64,000 nucleotides of DNA, taken from the NCBI GenBank assembly GCA_036226585.1, contig CP108997.1:744001-808000 (forward strand), read 5' to 3'. Below the pieces are notes generated by a model, which saw nothing but the letters and a program-made list of their open reading frames with translations, was not told the origin of the DNA and ran no database searches. The first letter of the stretch is position 1, and every line of letters starts with the position of its first letter. This document shows, piece after piece, positions 44,415-53,427 of this stretch. Position numbers and translations under genes: made by a program. The stretch is from Streptomyces sp. NBC_00708. GTDB taxonomy: Bacteria > Actinomycetota > Actinomycetes > Streptomycetales > Streptomycetaceae.

Positions 44415-45581
44415 TCACTCCTCCCGCAGGCTCGTGACCAGGTCGCGCGGCAGGCCGTGGGTGTCGTGGAGGTAGTGCAGGTCCTCCTCGGTCAGCGGCC
44501 CCCTGAACCGGGGCCGGGCCAGCACCTGCCGCCCCCGCTCCAGGAGCCGGACGAACCTGCGCTCCTCCCCGTCCAGCACCCGCAGCACCTCGCCGGGGTC
44601 CAGGTCCTGCCGGAAGCGGTCCAGGGTGTGCCGGACCAGCTCGGCCGGCAGATCGCCCAGCGTGCGCGAGGAATCGTCGCGCCGGAGCACGGTCAGGACC
44701 CGTCGCAGCAGGCGGCGCAGCACGTACCCGCGTCCGGTGGCGGCCGGGCGCACCCCGTCGCCGAGGATGACGACGGCGGAGCGCAGATGGTCGCAGACCA
44801 GCCGCAGCGAGGGTTCGTCCAGCGGCCAGAGGGCCGGTACGAGACGGCGCCAGGGGTCGAAGACATCGCACTCGAACACCGACCGCCGGCCCTGGAGCAG
44901 CGAGGCCAGCCGCTCCAGACCGAGTCCGGTGTCGACATTGCGCTGCGGCAGCGGCACCAGCGATCCGTCGTCGAGCCTGCGGTGGCTCATCGTGACGTGG
45001 TTCCACACCTCCACCCAGCGGTCGTCCCCCGTGGGCGTGGAGACGGGCGGCCCCTCGCCGCTCCACAGGAAGATCTCCGAGTCGGGGCCGCACGGCCCGA
45101 CCGGCCCGTTGGACCACCAGTTGTCCTCGACGGTCGGTTCCACGGGCACGCCGAGGTCCTGCCACACCCGCAGCGAGGCGGTGTCCCGCTCGGTATGGCC
45201 GTCACCGGCGTACACGGTGGCGTGCAGCCGGCCGGGGTCGATCCCCAGGCCTTCGGTGAGCAGCCCGTATCCCCACTCCAGACTCCGCGGCCCCTCGTAG
45301 TCGCCCAGCGACCAGCTGCCGAGCATCTCGAACACGGTCAGATGGGTGGCGTCGCCGACCTCGTCCAGGTCGGTGGTGCGCAGACAGCGCTGCCGGTTGA
45401 CGAGCCGGCTGCCGAGCGGATGCGGGCGGCCCTCCAGATACGGGGTGAGCGGATGCATCCCGGATGTGGTGAAGAGCACGGGGTCGCCGGGCGGCGGCAG
45501 CAGGGTGGAACCGGTGATGCGGCGGTGGCCGCGCTCCTCGAAGTACTCGATGAAGGTACGGGCCAGCTGTTCGGTGTCCAT
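44415..45581 (-). CDS. Alanyl-tRNA synthetase-like protein lacking editing and C-terminal domains
   Basis: This 388-residue protein matches only the aminoacylation core and part of the tRNA-binding helices of AlaRS, which normally has about 880 residues. Recognisable class II segments are CLRTTDLDEVGDATHLTVF (motif 2 region), NWWSNGPVGPCGPDSEIF, EVWNHVTMSH, NVDTGLGLERL (motif 3 region) and RGYVLRRLLRRVL. There is no editing domain (HxxxH/CxxxH) and no C-Ala domain. It ends cleanly, so it is a compact paralogue rather than a broken gene. It may charge a special tRNA, activate an amino acid for another acceptor, or act in a metabolic pathway (inference). AAGGAG precedes the start at 45581. Confidence 0.88.
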   Translation of the reverse strand: MDTEQLARTFIEYFEERGHRRITGSTLLPPPGDPVLFTTSGMHPLTPYLEGRPHPLGSRLVNRQRCLRTTDLDEVGDATHLTVFEMLGSWSLGDYEGPRSLEWGYGLLTEGLGIDPGRLHATVYAGDGHTERDTASLRVWQDLGVPVEPTVEDNWWSNGPVGPCGPDSEIFLWSGEGPPVSTPTGDDRWVEVWNHVTMSHRRLDDGSLVPLPQRNVDTGLGLERLASLLQGRRSVFECDVFDPWRRLVPALWPLDEPSLRLVCDHLRSAVVILGDGVRPAATGRGYVLRRLLRRVLTVLRRDDSSRTLGDLPAELVRHTLDRFRQDLDPGEVLRVLDGEERRFVRLLERGRQVLARPRFRGPLTEEDLHYLHDTHGLPRDLVTSLREE

Positions 45582-45622
45582 GGGACGGCTCCTTCGCGTG
45601 ATCGCGGAAGGCGCCGGAGAAC

Positions 45623-45640
45623 GGGACCGTTCGGTCACCC
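45623..45640 (-). promoter_or_regulatory. Leader hairpin 2 of the AlaRS-like gene
   Basis: A GACCG/CGGTC dyad (45625-45629 with 45632-45636) is extended by GGG/CCC with one bulge. Its arms are identical to the inner arms of the first leader hairpin, so the two structures could exchange partners. Confidence 0.4.
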
Positions 45641-45665
45641 GGCCACGGACTGAAACACCGCGGCG

Positions 45666-45696
45666 CCACCGACGGACCGTTTCCGGTCGCCGGTGG
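45666..45696 (-). promoter_or_regulatory. Leader hairpin 1 of the AlaRS-like gene with GNRA loop
   Basis: In the minus-strand transcript an outer CCACCG/CGGTGG stem and an inner GACCG/CGGTC stem close a GAAA tetraloop (GNRA type). They are separated by a small internal loop. It lies nine bases downstream of the stop codon of the possible leader peptide. Confidence 0.45.
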
Positions 45697-45705
45697 AAGG
45701 GAAGG

Positions 45706-45774
45706 TCAGACGGCGGCAACCGGCGAGCTGGTCGCTCGCGCGGTCGCGGTGGTGGTGATGCCGTTGACGTCCAT
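45706..45774 (-). CDS. Possible 22-residue Thr/Ala-rich leader or precursor peptide
   Basis: A short frame begins [15 protein letters not shown] and ends at 45706, 124 bases before the AlaRS-like start and on the same strand. Five of 22 residues are Thr and five are Ala, and third positions are almost all G/C. A TACCTT hexamer (45786-45781) is placed so that transcription would start at or next to the ATG, giving a leaderless message, but a matching -35 is weak and there is no ribosome site. It might be an attenuation leader peptide, a ribosomal peptide substrate, or chance. Confidence 0.3.
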   Translation of the reverse strand: MDVNGITTTATARATSSPVAAV

Positions 45775-45971
45775 GGGTCGAAGGTAACGCTCCCCCGGCC
45801 GCCCGCGCACCGTGATTTCCGACGCCGGCGAAGCCCATGGAGAACGCGACGGCCCGCTCACGCGTCCTCCATTCCACGGGATGTCCACGTGCCGGACGGT
45901 GCCGCCGTACGGTCATAGTGCCGGACATCGATAGGCTGGGCGGCGGACCGATGCAAGGAGGATCTAGGACG

Positions 45972-47210
45972 ATGGCAGGCAACACGGAGCCGTTGTCGCC
46001 GCGGGCCAAGCTGGCCGTGACGGCGGGCAAGGCCGCTGCGGCGGTGTCGCGGGCGGCCGGGCGGGGCAGCGGATCGGTGATCGGCGGCCGGGTGGCGCTC
46101 AAGCTCGACCCCGACCTGCTCGGGCGGCTGGCGCAGCACCTGGACGTGATCCTCGTGTCGGCGACGAACGGCAAGACGACCACCACACGGCTGATCGCCG
46201 AGGCGCTGCGCGCCGCGGGCCCGGTCGTGTCGAACGCGCTGGGCGCCAACATGCCCGCGGGCATCACCTCGGCGCTGGCCGGCGGCTCGGACGCGCAGTA
46301 CGGCGTGATCGAGGTCGACGAGAAGTACCTCGCCGGCGTCGCCCGCGACACGACGCCCAAGGTGATCGCGCTGCTCAACCTCTCGCGCGACCAGCTGGAC
46401 CGCGCCGCGGAGACCCGGATGCTGGCCGAGAAGTGGCGGGAGGGGCTGTCCGGCTCCAAGGCCGTGATCGTCGCGAACGCCGACGACCCGCTGATCGTCT
46501 GGGCCGCCTCCTCCTCCCCCAACGTGGTGTGGGTCGCGGCCGGCCAGGCGTGGAAGGACGACGCCTGGTCCTGCCCGTCCTGCGGCGGCGTCATGCAGCG
46601 CCCCGGCGACGACTGGTTCTGCGGCGAGTGCGGTTTCCGCCGTCCGCCGCCGAGCTGGGTACTGCACGGCGACTACGTGCTCGACCCGCACGGTTCGGCG
46701 TGGCCGATCCACCTCCAGCTCCCCGGCCGCGCGAACAAGGCCAACGCCACGAGCTCGGCGGCCGTCGCCGCCGTCTTCGGTGTGCCGCCGCAGGTCGCGC
46801 TGGAGCGCATGTACCAGGTGCAGGCCGTCGCCGGCCGCTACGACGTGGTGAGCTTCCTCGGCCGTGAGCTGCGGCTGCTGCTGGCGAAGAACCCGGCGGG
46901 CTGGCTGGAGACGTTCTCGCTGATCGACCCGCCGCCCACCCCGGTGATCCTTTCCGTGAACGCGCGCGGCGCGGACGGCACGGACACCTCGTGGCTGTGG
47001 GACGTGGACTACACCCAGCTCGCGGGCCACCCGATCTTCGTGCTCGGCGACCGCAAGCTGGACCTCGCGGTCCGTCTCGAAGTGGCCGGACTCGACTTCC
47101 GGGTCTGCGAGAACCTCGACGAGGCCGTGCAGCAGGCACCGCCCGGACGCATCGAGGTCATCGCCAACTACACCGCCTTCCAGGATCTGCGCCGCCGTGT
47201 CGGCAACTGA
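45972..47210 (+). CDS. murT: Lipid II isoglutaminyl synthase, Mur ligase subunit MurT
   Basis: This 412-residue Mur-ligase-fold protein has an ATP-binding P-loop SATNGKTTTTRL (near residues 55-66) and an inserted four-cysteine zinc ribbon (CPSCGG...CGECGF, about 198-218) typical of MurT. A C-terminal DUF1727 domain carries the Asp needed for catalysis. With GatD it amidates the alpha-carboxyl of D-glutamate in lipid II, using ATP and glutamine-derived ammonia. The start has a strong AAGGAGG site. gatD follows 34 bases downstream. Confidence 0.95.
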   Translation: MAGNTEPLSPRAKLAVTAGKAAAAVSRAAGRGSGSVIGGRVALKLDPDLLGRLAQHLDVILVSATNGKTTTTRLIAEALRAAGPVVSNALGANMPAGITSALAGGSDAQYGVIEVDEKYLAGVARDTTPKVIALLNLSRDQLDRAAETRMLAEKWREGLSGSKAVIVANADDPLIVWAASSSPNVVWVAAGQAWKDDAWSCPSCGGVMQRPGDDWFCGECGFRRPPPSWVLHGDYVLDPHGSAWPIHLQLPGRANKANATSSAAVAAVFGVPPQVALERMYQVQAVAGRYDVVSFLGRELRLLLAKNPAGWLETFSLIDPPPTPVILSVNARGADGTDTSWLWDVDYTQLAGHPIFVLGDRKLDLAVRLEVAGLDFRVCENLDEAVQQAPPGRIEVIANYTAFQDLRRRVGN

Positions 47211-47244
47211 CCCCGGCCCCGGGCCCCTCCGGAGAGGACGAAGC

Positions 47245-47973
47245 ATGAGCAACAACAGCCTGCGGCTGGTGTGGGTCTACCCGGACCTGCTGAGCACCTA
47301 CGGCGACCAGGGCAACGCCCTGGTGGTGGAGCGCCGGGCCCGTCAGCGCGGCCTCGATGTGGCGCGCGTCGACGTGCGCAGCGACCAGCCGGTGCCCACG
47401 TCGGGCGACATCTATCTGATCGGCGGCGGCGAGGACCGGCCGCAGCGGCTGGCGGCGGAGCGGCTGCGCCGCGACGGCGGCCTCAGCCGGGCGGCGTCCA
47501 ACGGCGCGATCATCTTCTCGGTCTGCGCCGGGTACCAGATCCTCGGCCACGAGTTCATCAACGACCTCGGTGAGCGCGAGCAGGGTCTCGGTCTGCTCGA
47601 CGTGGTCTCGACCCGCGGCGAGGGTGCGCGGTGCGTCGGTGACGTGCTCGCGGACATCGAGCCGCAGCTGGGGCTTCCGCCGCTCACCGGGTTCGAGAAC
47701 CACCAGGGCGTCACGCATCTCGGGCCGACGGCACGGCCGTTCGCCCGGGTGCGGTTCGGCCGGGGCAACGGCACGGGCGACGGCACCGAGGGCGCGTTCA
47801 ACGACACGGTGTTCGGCACGTACATGCACGGTCCCGTGATGGCGCGGAACCCCATGATCGCGGACCTGCTGCTGAAGCTGGCCCTCGATGTGAACGCCCT
47901 GCCGCCGACCGACGACCGGTGGTACGAGGCGCTGCGCGCGGAGCGCATCGCCGCGGCCACACAGCCTGCCTGA
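47245..47973 (+). CDS. gatD: Lipid II isoglutaminyl synthase, glutamine amidotransferase subunit GatD
   Basis: This 242-residue class I amidotransferase-like (CobB/CobQ type) protein has the nucleophilic Cys94 in FSVCAGYQILGH and the catalytic His195 in GTYMHGPVM. It supplies ammonia to MurT for amidation of peptidoglycan precursor. Its start ATG 47245 has a GGAGAGGA ribosome site. The operon murT-gatD is the standard arrangement. Confidence 0.95.
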   Translation: MSNNSLRLVWVYPDLLSTYGDQGNALVVERRARQRGLDVARVDVRSDQPVPTSGDIYLIGGGEDRPQRLAAERLRRDGGLSRAASNGAIIFSVCAGYQILGHEFINDLGEREQGLGLLDVVSTRGEGARCVGDVLADIEPQLGLPPLTGFENHQGVTHLGPTARPFARVRFGRGNGTGDGTEGAFNDTVFGTYMHGPVMARNPMIADLLLKLALDVNALPPTDDRWYEALRAERIAAATQPA

Positions 47974-48052
47974 CCAGGCATTTCGCCCATGGTCCGATGA
48001 GGGGGAAGCAGCTCAGTTGAGCGGCGTCCAGCAGGCGGACGCCTGGTTCGGT

Positions 48053-48082
48053 CCCGCCACCCTGCGCCGGTAGGGTGGCGGG
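48053..48082 (+). terminator. Hairpin between gatD and pfkA
   Basis: A perfect 10-bp stem CCCGCCACCC/GGGTGGCGGG (48053-48062 with 48073-48082) has a 10-base loop, 80 bases after the gatD stop. It is probably the operon terminator; a TAGGGT at 48071-48076 in it may also be a -10 for pfkA. Confidence 0.5.
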
Positions 48083-48140
48083 GATCCAACCGGACGACGC
48101 GGTCCGGTCGTCGGCCCACGTTGCAAAGGTTTCCCGGGCA

Positions 48141-49166
48141 ATGCGAATTGGTGTGCTCACCTCCGGCGGCGACTGCCCCGGCCTCAATGCCGTCATCCGG
48201 TCCGTCGTCCACCGCGCTGTGGTCGACCACGGCGACGAGGTCATCGGTTTCCACGACGGGTGGCGGGGCCTCCTGGAGTGCGACTACCGCAAGCTCGACC
48301 TGGACGCCGTGGGCGGCATCCTGGCCCGGGGCGGTACGATCCTCGGCTCCTCCCGGGTCCAGCCGGCGCATCTGCGCGGGGGCGTCGAGACGGCCCGGGG
48401 CCATGTCAAGGACCTCGGTCTCGACGCGATCATCCCGATCGGCGGCGAGGGCACCCTCAAGGCGGCGAACCTGCTCTCCGAGGCGGGGCTGCCGATCGTC
48501 GGGGTCCCGAAGACCATCGACAACGACATCGCTTCCACCGACGTGACCTTCGGCTTCGACACCGCGGTCGGCGTCGCCACCGAGGCGCTCGACCGGCTGA
48601 AGACCACCGCCGAGTCGCACCAGCGCGTCATGATCGTCGAGGTCATGGGCCGCCACACCGGCTGGATCGCCCTGCACTCGGGCATGGCGGCCGGCGCGCA
48701 CGCCGTCGTCGTCCCGGAGCGCCCCTTCGACATCGACGAGCTGACCGAAGTGGTGGGCCGCCGCTTCTCGGCCGGCAAGAAGTTCGCGATCGTCGTGGTC
48801 GCGGAGGGCGCGAAGCCGCGCGAGGGCTCCATGGACTTCCAGTCGGGCGCCAAGGACGTCTACGGCCACGAGCGCTTCACGGGCGTGGCGACCCAGCTCT
48901 CCGTCGAGCTGGAGCAGCGTCTCGGCAAGGAGGCCCGCCCGGTGATCCTCGGCCACGTCCAGCGCGGCGGCACGCCGACCGCGTACGACCGCGTCCTCGC
49001 GACCCGCTTCGGCTGGCACGCGGTGGAGGCGGCGCACCGCGGCGAGTTCGGCATGATGACCGCGCTGCGCGGTACGGACATCACGATGGTGCCCCTGGCG
49101 CACGCCGTGGAGACGCTGAAGACGGTCCCCGCCGCCCGCTACGCCGAGGCGGAGTGCGTGCTCTGA
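48141..49166 (+). CDS. pfkA: ATP-dependent 6-phosphofructokinase
   Basis: This 341-residue phosphofructokinase has the ATP loop TSGGDCPGLN at the N-terminus, PIGGEGTLKA where the Gly after the acidic residue (instead of Asp) indicates ATP rather than pyrophosphate use, and TIDNDI with the catalytic Asp. It also has the EVMGRHTGW substrate loop. It closely follows the actinobacterial group III enzymes such as the Streptomyces coelicolor PfkA set. It catalyses the committed step of glycolysis. The ATG at 48141 was taken as the start because the MRIGVLTSGG opening is the family norm. Confidence 0.94.
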   Translation: MRIGVLTSGGDCPGLNAVIRSVVHRAVVDHGDEVIGFHDGWRGLLECDYRKLDLDAVGGILARGGTILGSSRVQPAHLRGGVETARGHVKDLGLDAIIPIGGEGTLKAANLLSEAGLPIVGVPKTIDNDIASTDVTFGFDTAVGVATEALDRLKTTAESHQRVMIVEVMGRHTGWIALHSGMAAGAHAVVVPERPFDIDELTEVVGRRFSAGKKFAIVVVAEGAKPREGSMDFQSGAKDVYGHERFTGVATQLSVELEQRLGKEARPVILGHVQRGGTPTAYDRVLATRFGWHAVEAAHRGEFGMMTALRGTDITMVPLAHAVETLKTVPAARYAEAECVL

Positions 49167-49186
49167 GCCCGACACCCCGACCCGAG

Positions 49187-49220
49187 ACCGCCCCCGGCCG
49201 CATCAGCGGCCGGGGGCGGT
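49187..49220 (+). terminator. Hairpin terminator after pfkA
   Basis: A perfect 15-bp stem (49187-49201 with 49206-49220) closes a 4-base loop, followed by TCTACTCT. Confidence 0.85.
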
Positions 49221-49286
49221 TCTACTCTGGTCGGGACAACCAGCACGAAACGGGGACGTCCCGGCGTTCCCATCGGGAGTGAACAG

Positions 49287-50237
49287 ATGGATCACAGCGG
49301 GCACGGCATGAACATGGACCTGCCGCCGTTCACGCTGGGACGCGGGCTCCACTTCTCCGCGGACCCGTTTTTCCTGATCGGCTGCGTCCTCGCCGTGCTG
49401 CTGTACGGGTACGGGGTGCTGCGGCTGCGCAGGCGGGGCGACGCGTGGCCGGTGGGCCGCACGGTCCTGTTCGTGGTCGGTGTGCTGACCATCGCGCTGG
49501 TGATGTGCACCCGGCTCAACGACTACGGCATGGTCATGTTCAGCGTGCACATGGTGCAGCACATGGTGATCAGCATGCTGTCGCCGATCCTGCTGCTGCT
49601 GGGCGCGCCGGTGACGCTGGCGCTGCGCGCGCTGCCGGTCGCGCCGCGTGGCACGAAGGGGCCGCGCGAGCTCTTGCTGATGCTCCTGCACAGCCGGTAC
49701 ATGAAGATCGTCACGCATCCGGCGTTCACGATCCCGCTGTTCATCGCCAGCCTGTACGGCCTGTACTTCACGCCGCTCTTCGACTACCTGATGGGCTCGA
49801 CGACCGGCCACCTCGTGATGATGGTCCACTTCCTGGCGGTCGGCCTGTTCTTCTTCTGGCCGATCATGGGCGTCGACCCGGGGCCGCACCGGCCCGGCTA
49901 TGTGATGCGGATGCTGGAGCTGTTCGCCGGGATGCCGTTCCACGCCTTCTTCGGGATCGCGCTCATGATGGCGTCCACGCCGATGGTCGAGGTGTACAAG
50001 AACCCGCCGGCCTCGCTCGGCATCGACGCCCTGTCCGACCAGAGCGCGGCGGGCGGCATCGCCTGGGCGTTCAGCGAGATCCCGTCGGTGCTGGTCCTGG
50101 TGGCCCTGGTGTTCCAGTGGTACCGCTCGGAACAGCGGACCGCGAAGCGCTCGGACCGTGCGGCGGACCGCGACGGGGACCAGGAGCTCCAGGCGTACAA
50201 CGCGTATCTCGCGTCGTTGCAGGCGCGCGGACAGTAG
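49287..50237 (+). CDS. Cytochrome c oxidase assembly protein, CtaG (caa3-type) family
   Basis: This 316-residue polytopic membrane protein has seven to eight hydrophobic segments. It has a His/Met-rich N-terminus (MDHSGHGMNMD) and conserved metal-ligand-type motifs HMVQHMVISML, VHFLAVGLFFFWP and GMPFHAFFGI. The caa3 CtaG family assists copper insertion in the oxidase. The Met/His-rich start also suggests copper handling. A charged C-terminal tail is cytoplasmic. No oxidase structural genes lie nearby. Confidence 0.9.
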   Translation: MDHSGHGMNMDLPPFTLGRGLHFSADPFFLIGCVLAVLLYGYGVLRLRRRGDAWPVGRTVLFVVGVLTIALVMCTRLNDYGMVMFSVHMVQHMVISMLSPILLLLGAPVTLALRALPVAPRGTKGPRELLLMLLHSRYMKIVTHPAFTIPLFIASLYGLYFTPLFDYLMGSTTGHLVMMVHFLAVGLFFFWPIMGVDPGPHRPGYVMRMLELFAGMPFHAFFGIALMMASTPMVEVYKNPPASLGIDALSDQSAAGGIAWAFSEIPSVLVLVALVFQWYRSEQRTAKRSDRAADRDGDQELQAYNAYLASLQARGQ

Positions 50238-50303
50238 CGGCAGACCCTCCTTTCGGGTGACGATGGCCTTAACGGCCGCGCGGCCGACGAGGAGGGTGCG
50301 CGC

Positions 50304-50462
50304 ATGTCCGGATCCACGAAGACGATGGGGATGCTCACCGCCGGCGCCCTGGTGGCGGTGACCGCCTACACGGTGGCCCTGGGAAGCAACGGCTGGCTCT
50401 GGTTCGGCTGGGTGGTGCTGGGGCTGATCACGATCGGGATGGCGGCTACACGGGAGACGTGA
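50304..50462 (+). CDS. Small membrane protein, 52 residues
   Basis: A short frame starts at ATG 50304 with a GGAGGG ribosome site eight bases upstream and encodes one or two hydrophobic segments (MLTAGALVAVTAY, WFGWVVLGLITIGMAA). Codon bias is strong. It is probably co-transcribed with ctaG, 66 bases upstream. Function unknown. Its last 17 bases overlap tail-to-tail with the HIT gene. Confidence 0.7.
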   Translation: MSGSTKTMGMLTAGALVAVTAYTVALGSNGWLWFGWVVLGLITIGMAATRET

Positions 50463-50925
50463 GGCGGTCCAGCTCCGCACCGATCGCCTCGCGCAGGCCG
50501 GCGTGGCGCGCGCCGAGCGCGTGGCCCTCGTCGCCCCACCGCTCGGGCGGGTACAGCCACACGGGTTTGCCCACGAGCTCGGGCGGTTCCCAGTCGTAGC
50601 GGGGCCACACGTGTGCGTGCAGGAACGGGTCGGTGTTCCCGAGGATCTCCAGGTTGACCCGCCGGAAAGCGGGGTCCAGCCGCGCGCAGGCGCGTTCGAC
50701 GGCCTCGCCGAGCGCGTCCATGTCGGACAGGAACGCGAGTCGTCGAGGGCGTGGGAGGTCGGACAGGCGCTGCACAGCGGGGTCGTCCGCCAGCAGGACC
50801 GCGTATCCCGGCAGGAACTGAACGTCCCCGATCACCGCGAACCCCGCCTCCAGCCTCCGGAGCACCGTGGGATTGCCGCCCCGGAGCGCGGTGCCGATCC
50901 GGTCGTGCCGCCAGTCGTCCGTCAT
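50446..50925 (-). CDS. HIT-like family protein (diadenosine tetraphosphate hydrolase type)
   Basis: The 159-residue protein has the histidine-triad motif in reduced form, FLHAHVWPRY, preceded by VNLEILGNTDP. It contains LPGYAVLLADDP near the N-terminus, as in HIT-fold hydrolases. HIT enzymes cleave nucleotide phosphoanhydrides or adenylates. The third His of the triad appears replaced (HAHVWP), so activity is uncertain. It starts at 50925; a partial CebR-like palindrome lies 57 bases upstream. Confidence 0.8.
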   Translation of the reverse strand: MTDDWRHDRIGTALRGGNPTVLRRLEAGFAVIGDVQFLPGYAVLLADDPAVQRLSDLPRPRRLAFLSDMDALGEAVERACARLDPAFRRVNLEILGNTDPFLHAHVWPRYDWEPPELVGKPVWLYPPERWGDEGHALGARHAGLREAIGAELDRLTSPV

Positions 50926-50981
50926 GGGCGATGACTGTACCGGCCGCCGTGGCCGTGCAGCGCTCCGGGCTCTTGGGAAGG

Positions 50982-50995
50982 GTGGAGCGCTCCCA
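50982..50995. promoter_or_regulatory. Partial CebR-like operator
   Basis: GTGGAGCGCTCCCA matches the CebR palindrome TGGGAGCGCTCCCA at 12 of 14 positions, with one half perfect. It lies 57 bases upstream of the HIT gene and 775 bases upstream of the xylanase. Confidence 0.45.
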
Positions 50996-51585
50996 TCGGG
51001 GGTTCCGGGCTCTGCGGGCGGGCGGTTCCGGCTGGGTTACGCGAAGGTGAACCGGTGCATACGGTGACCGGCCGCAACCGGTTCCATCCGGGCCGCGCGG
51101 TCGGCCCGGCGCCACCAGGGGTGCCCCGCCGCTGCGGCGTACGCCCCTCCGCCCGGCGGCGGCGATGCGAACGCCGCAAACGGCCCGGGCGACTGCCGCC
51201 GCTCCCGTACCTCCCGTCACTCCCCGTCGGTTTCGCCGCATGGGCGGTCGTCGTCGCGAGGGCGGCGCGCACCTGCCGGAGGCGCTGCTCGCTCCTTCCG
51301 GGCAGGCCGCTGCCCTGGCGTTTCGATGCCACCCGACGCACCGTTGAGCCCGTCACCGTATTGGAGGCGCGCCTCACCCCGGGTGACCAACCAAGCGCCC
51401 GCCACGGGGCGGCATCCGACCGCGCATGCACCCCCGCGCATGCGATTGCGAACGTCTTCGCAGGCGCCGCGAGGCGTTCTTCCGGGCCCGGCCACCGATG
51501 GTTACCCGGTCGTCAACTCCGCTGCGCGGAGCGTCCGTTCGACGTGTGGCCGTGTTCACACCGCCGTAAGCCAGTTGCGCTTTAA

Positions 51586-53304
<1,719 letters not shown>

Positions 53305-53427
53305 TCCCCGGGCCCCCGCATCGGCCCGCCTCCCCCTGCGTACACCTCCCCGCACCCCCGCCGCACCCCGTCCCCACCGCTTCCCCTCCTCCCCTCCCCC
53401 TCGACGACACCCGCCACTGGAGGATTT

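Larger units (their letters stand above)
45582..45971. other. Intergenic region with structured leader of the AlaRS-like gene
   Basis: This 390-base gap contains a possible 22-residue leader ORF on the minus strand and two hairpins sharing GACCG/CGGTC arms. A 9-base direct repeat GTGCCGGAC (45889-45897 and 45918-45926) lies close to the murT side. The ribosome site AAGGAGGATC of murT is just before its start. No convincing -35/-10 pair is seen for murT. Confidence 0.5.

Noticed and set aside
44415..45581. AlaRS-like gene as a truncated pseudogene
   Set aside because: Start, ribosome site, catalytic motifs and codon bias are all sound and it ends just before a clean terminator; it looks like a selected short paralogue.
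45837..45971. N-terminal extension of MurT from an upstream ATG
   Set aside because: The strong AAGGAGG site directly precedes ATG 45972, and the extension has no homology-like features.
46150..46200. MurT as a folylpolyglutamate synthase or MurE-type ligase
   Set aside because: The Cys4 zinc ribbon, the C-terminal DUF1727 region and the adjacent gatD identify MurT.
51055..51585. Open frames on both strands in the gap before the xylanase
   Set aside because: No ribosome site, no recognisable motif, and codon-position composition is not clearly that of a gene.
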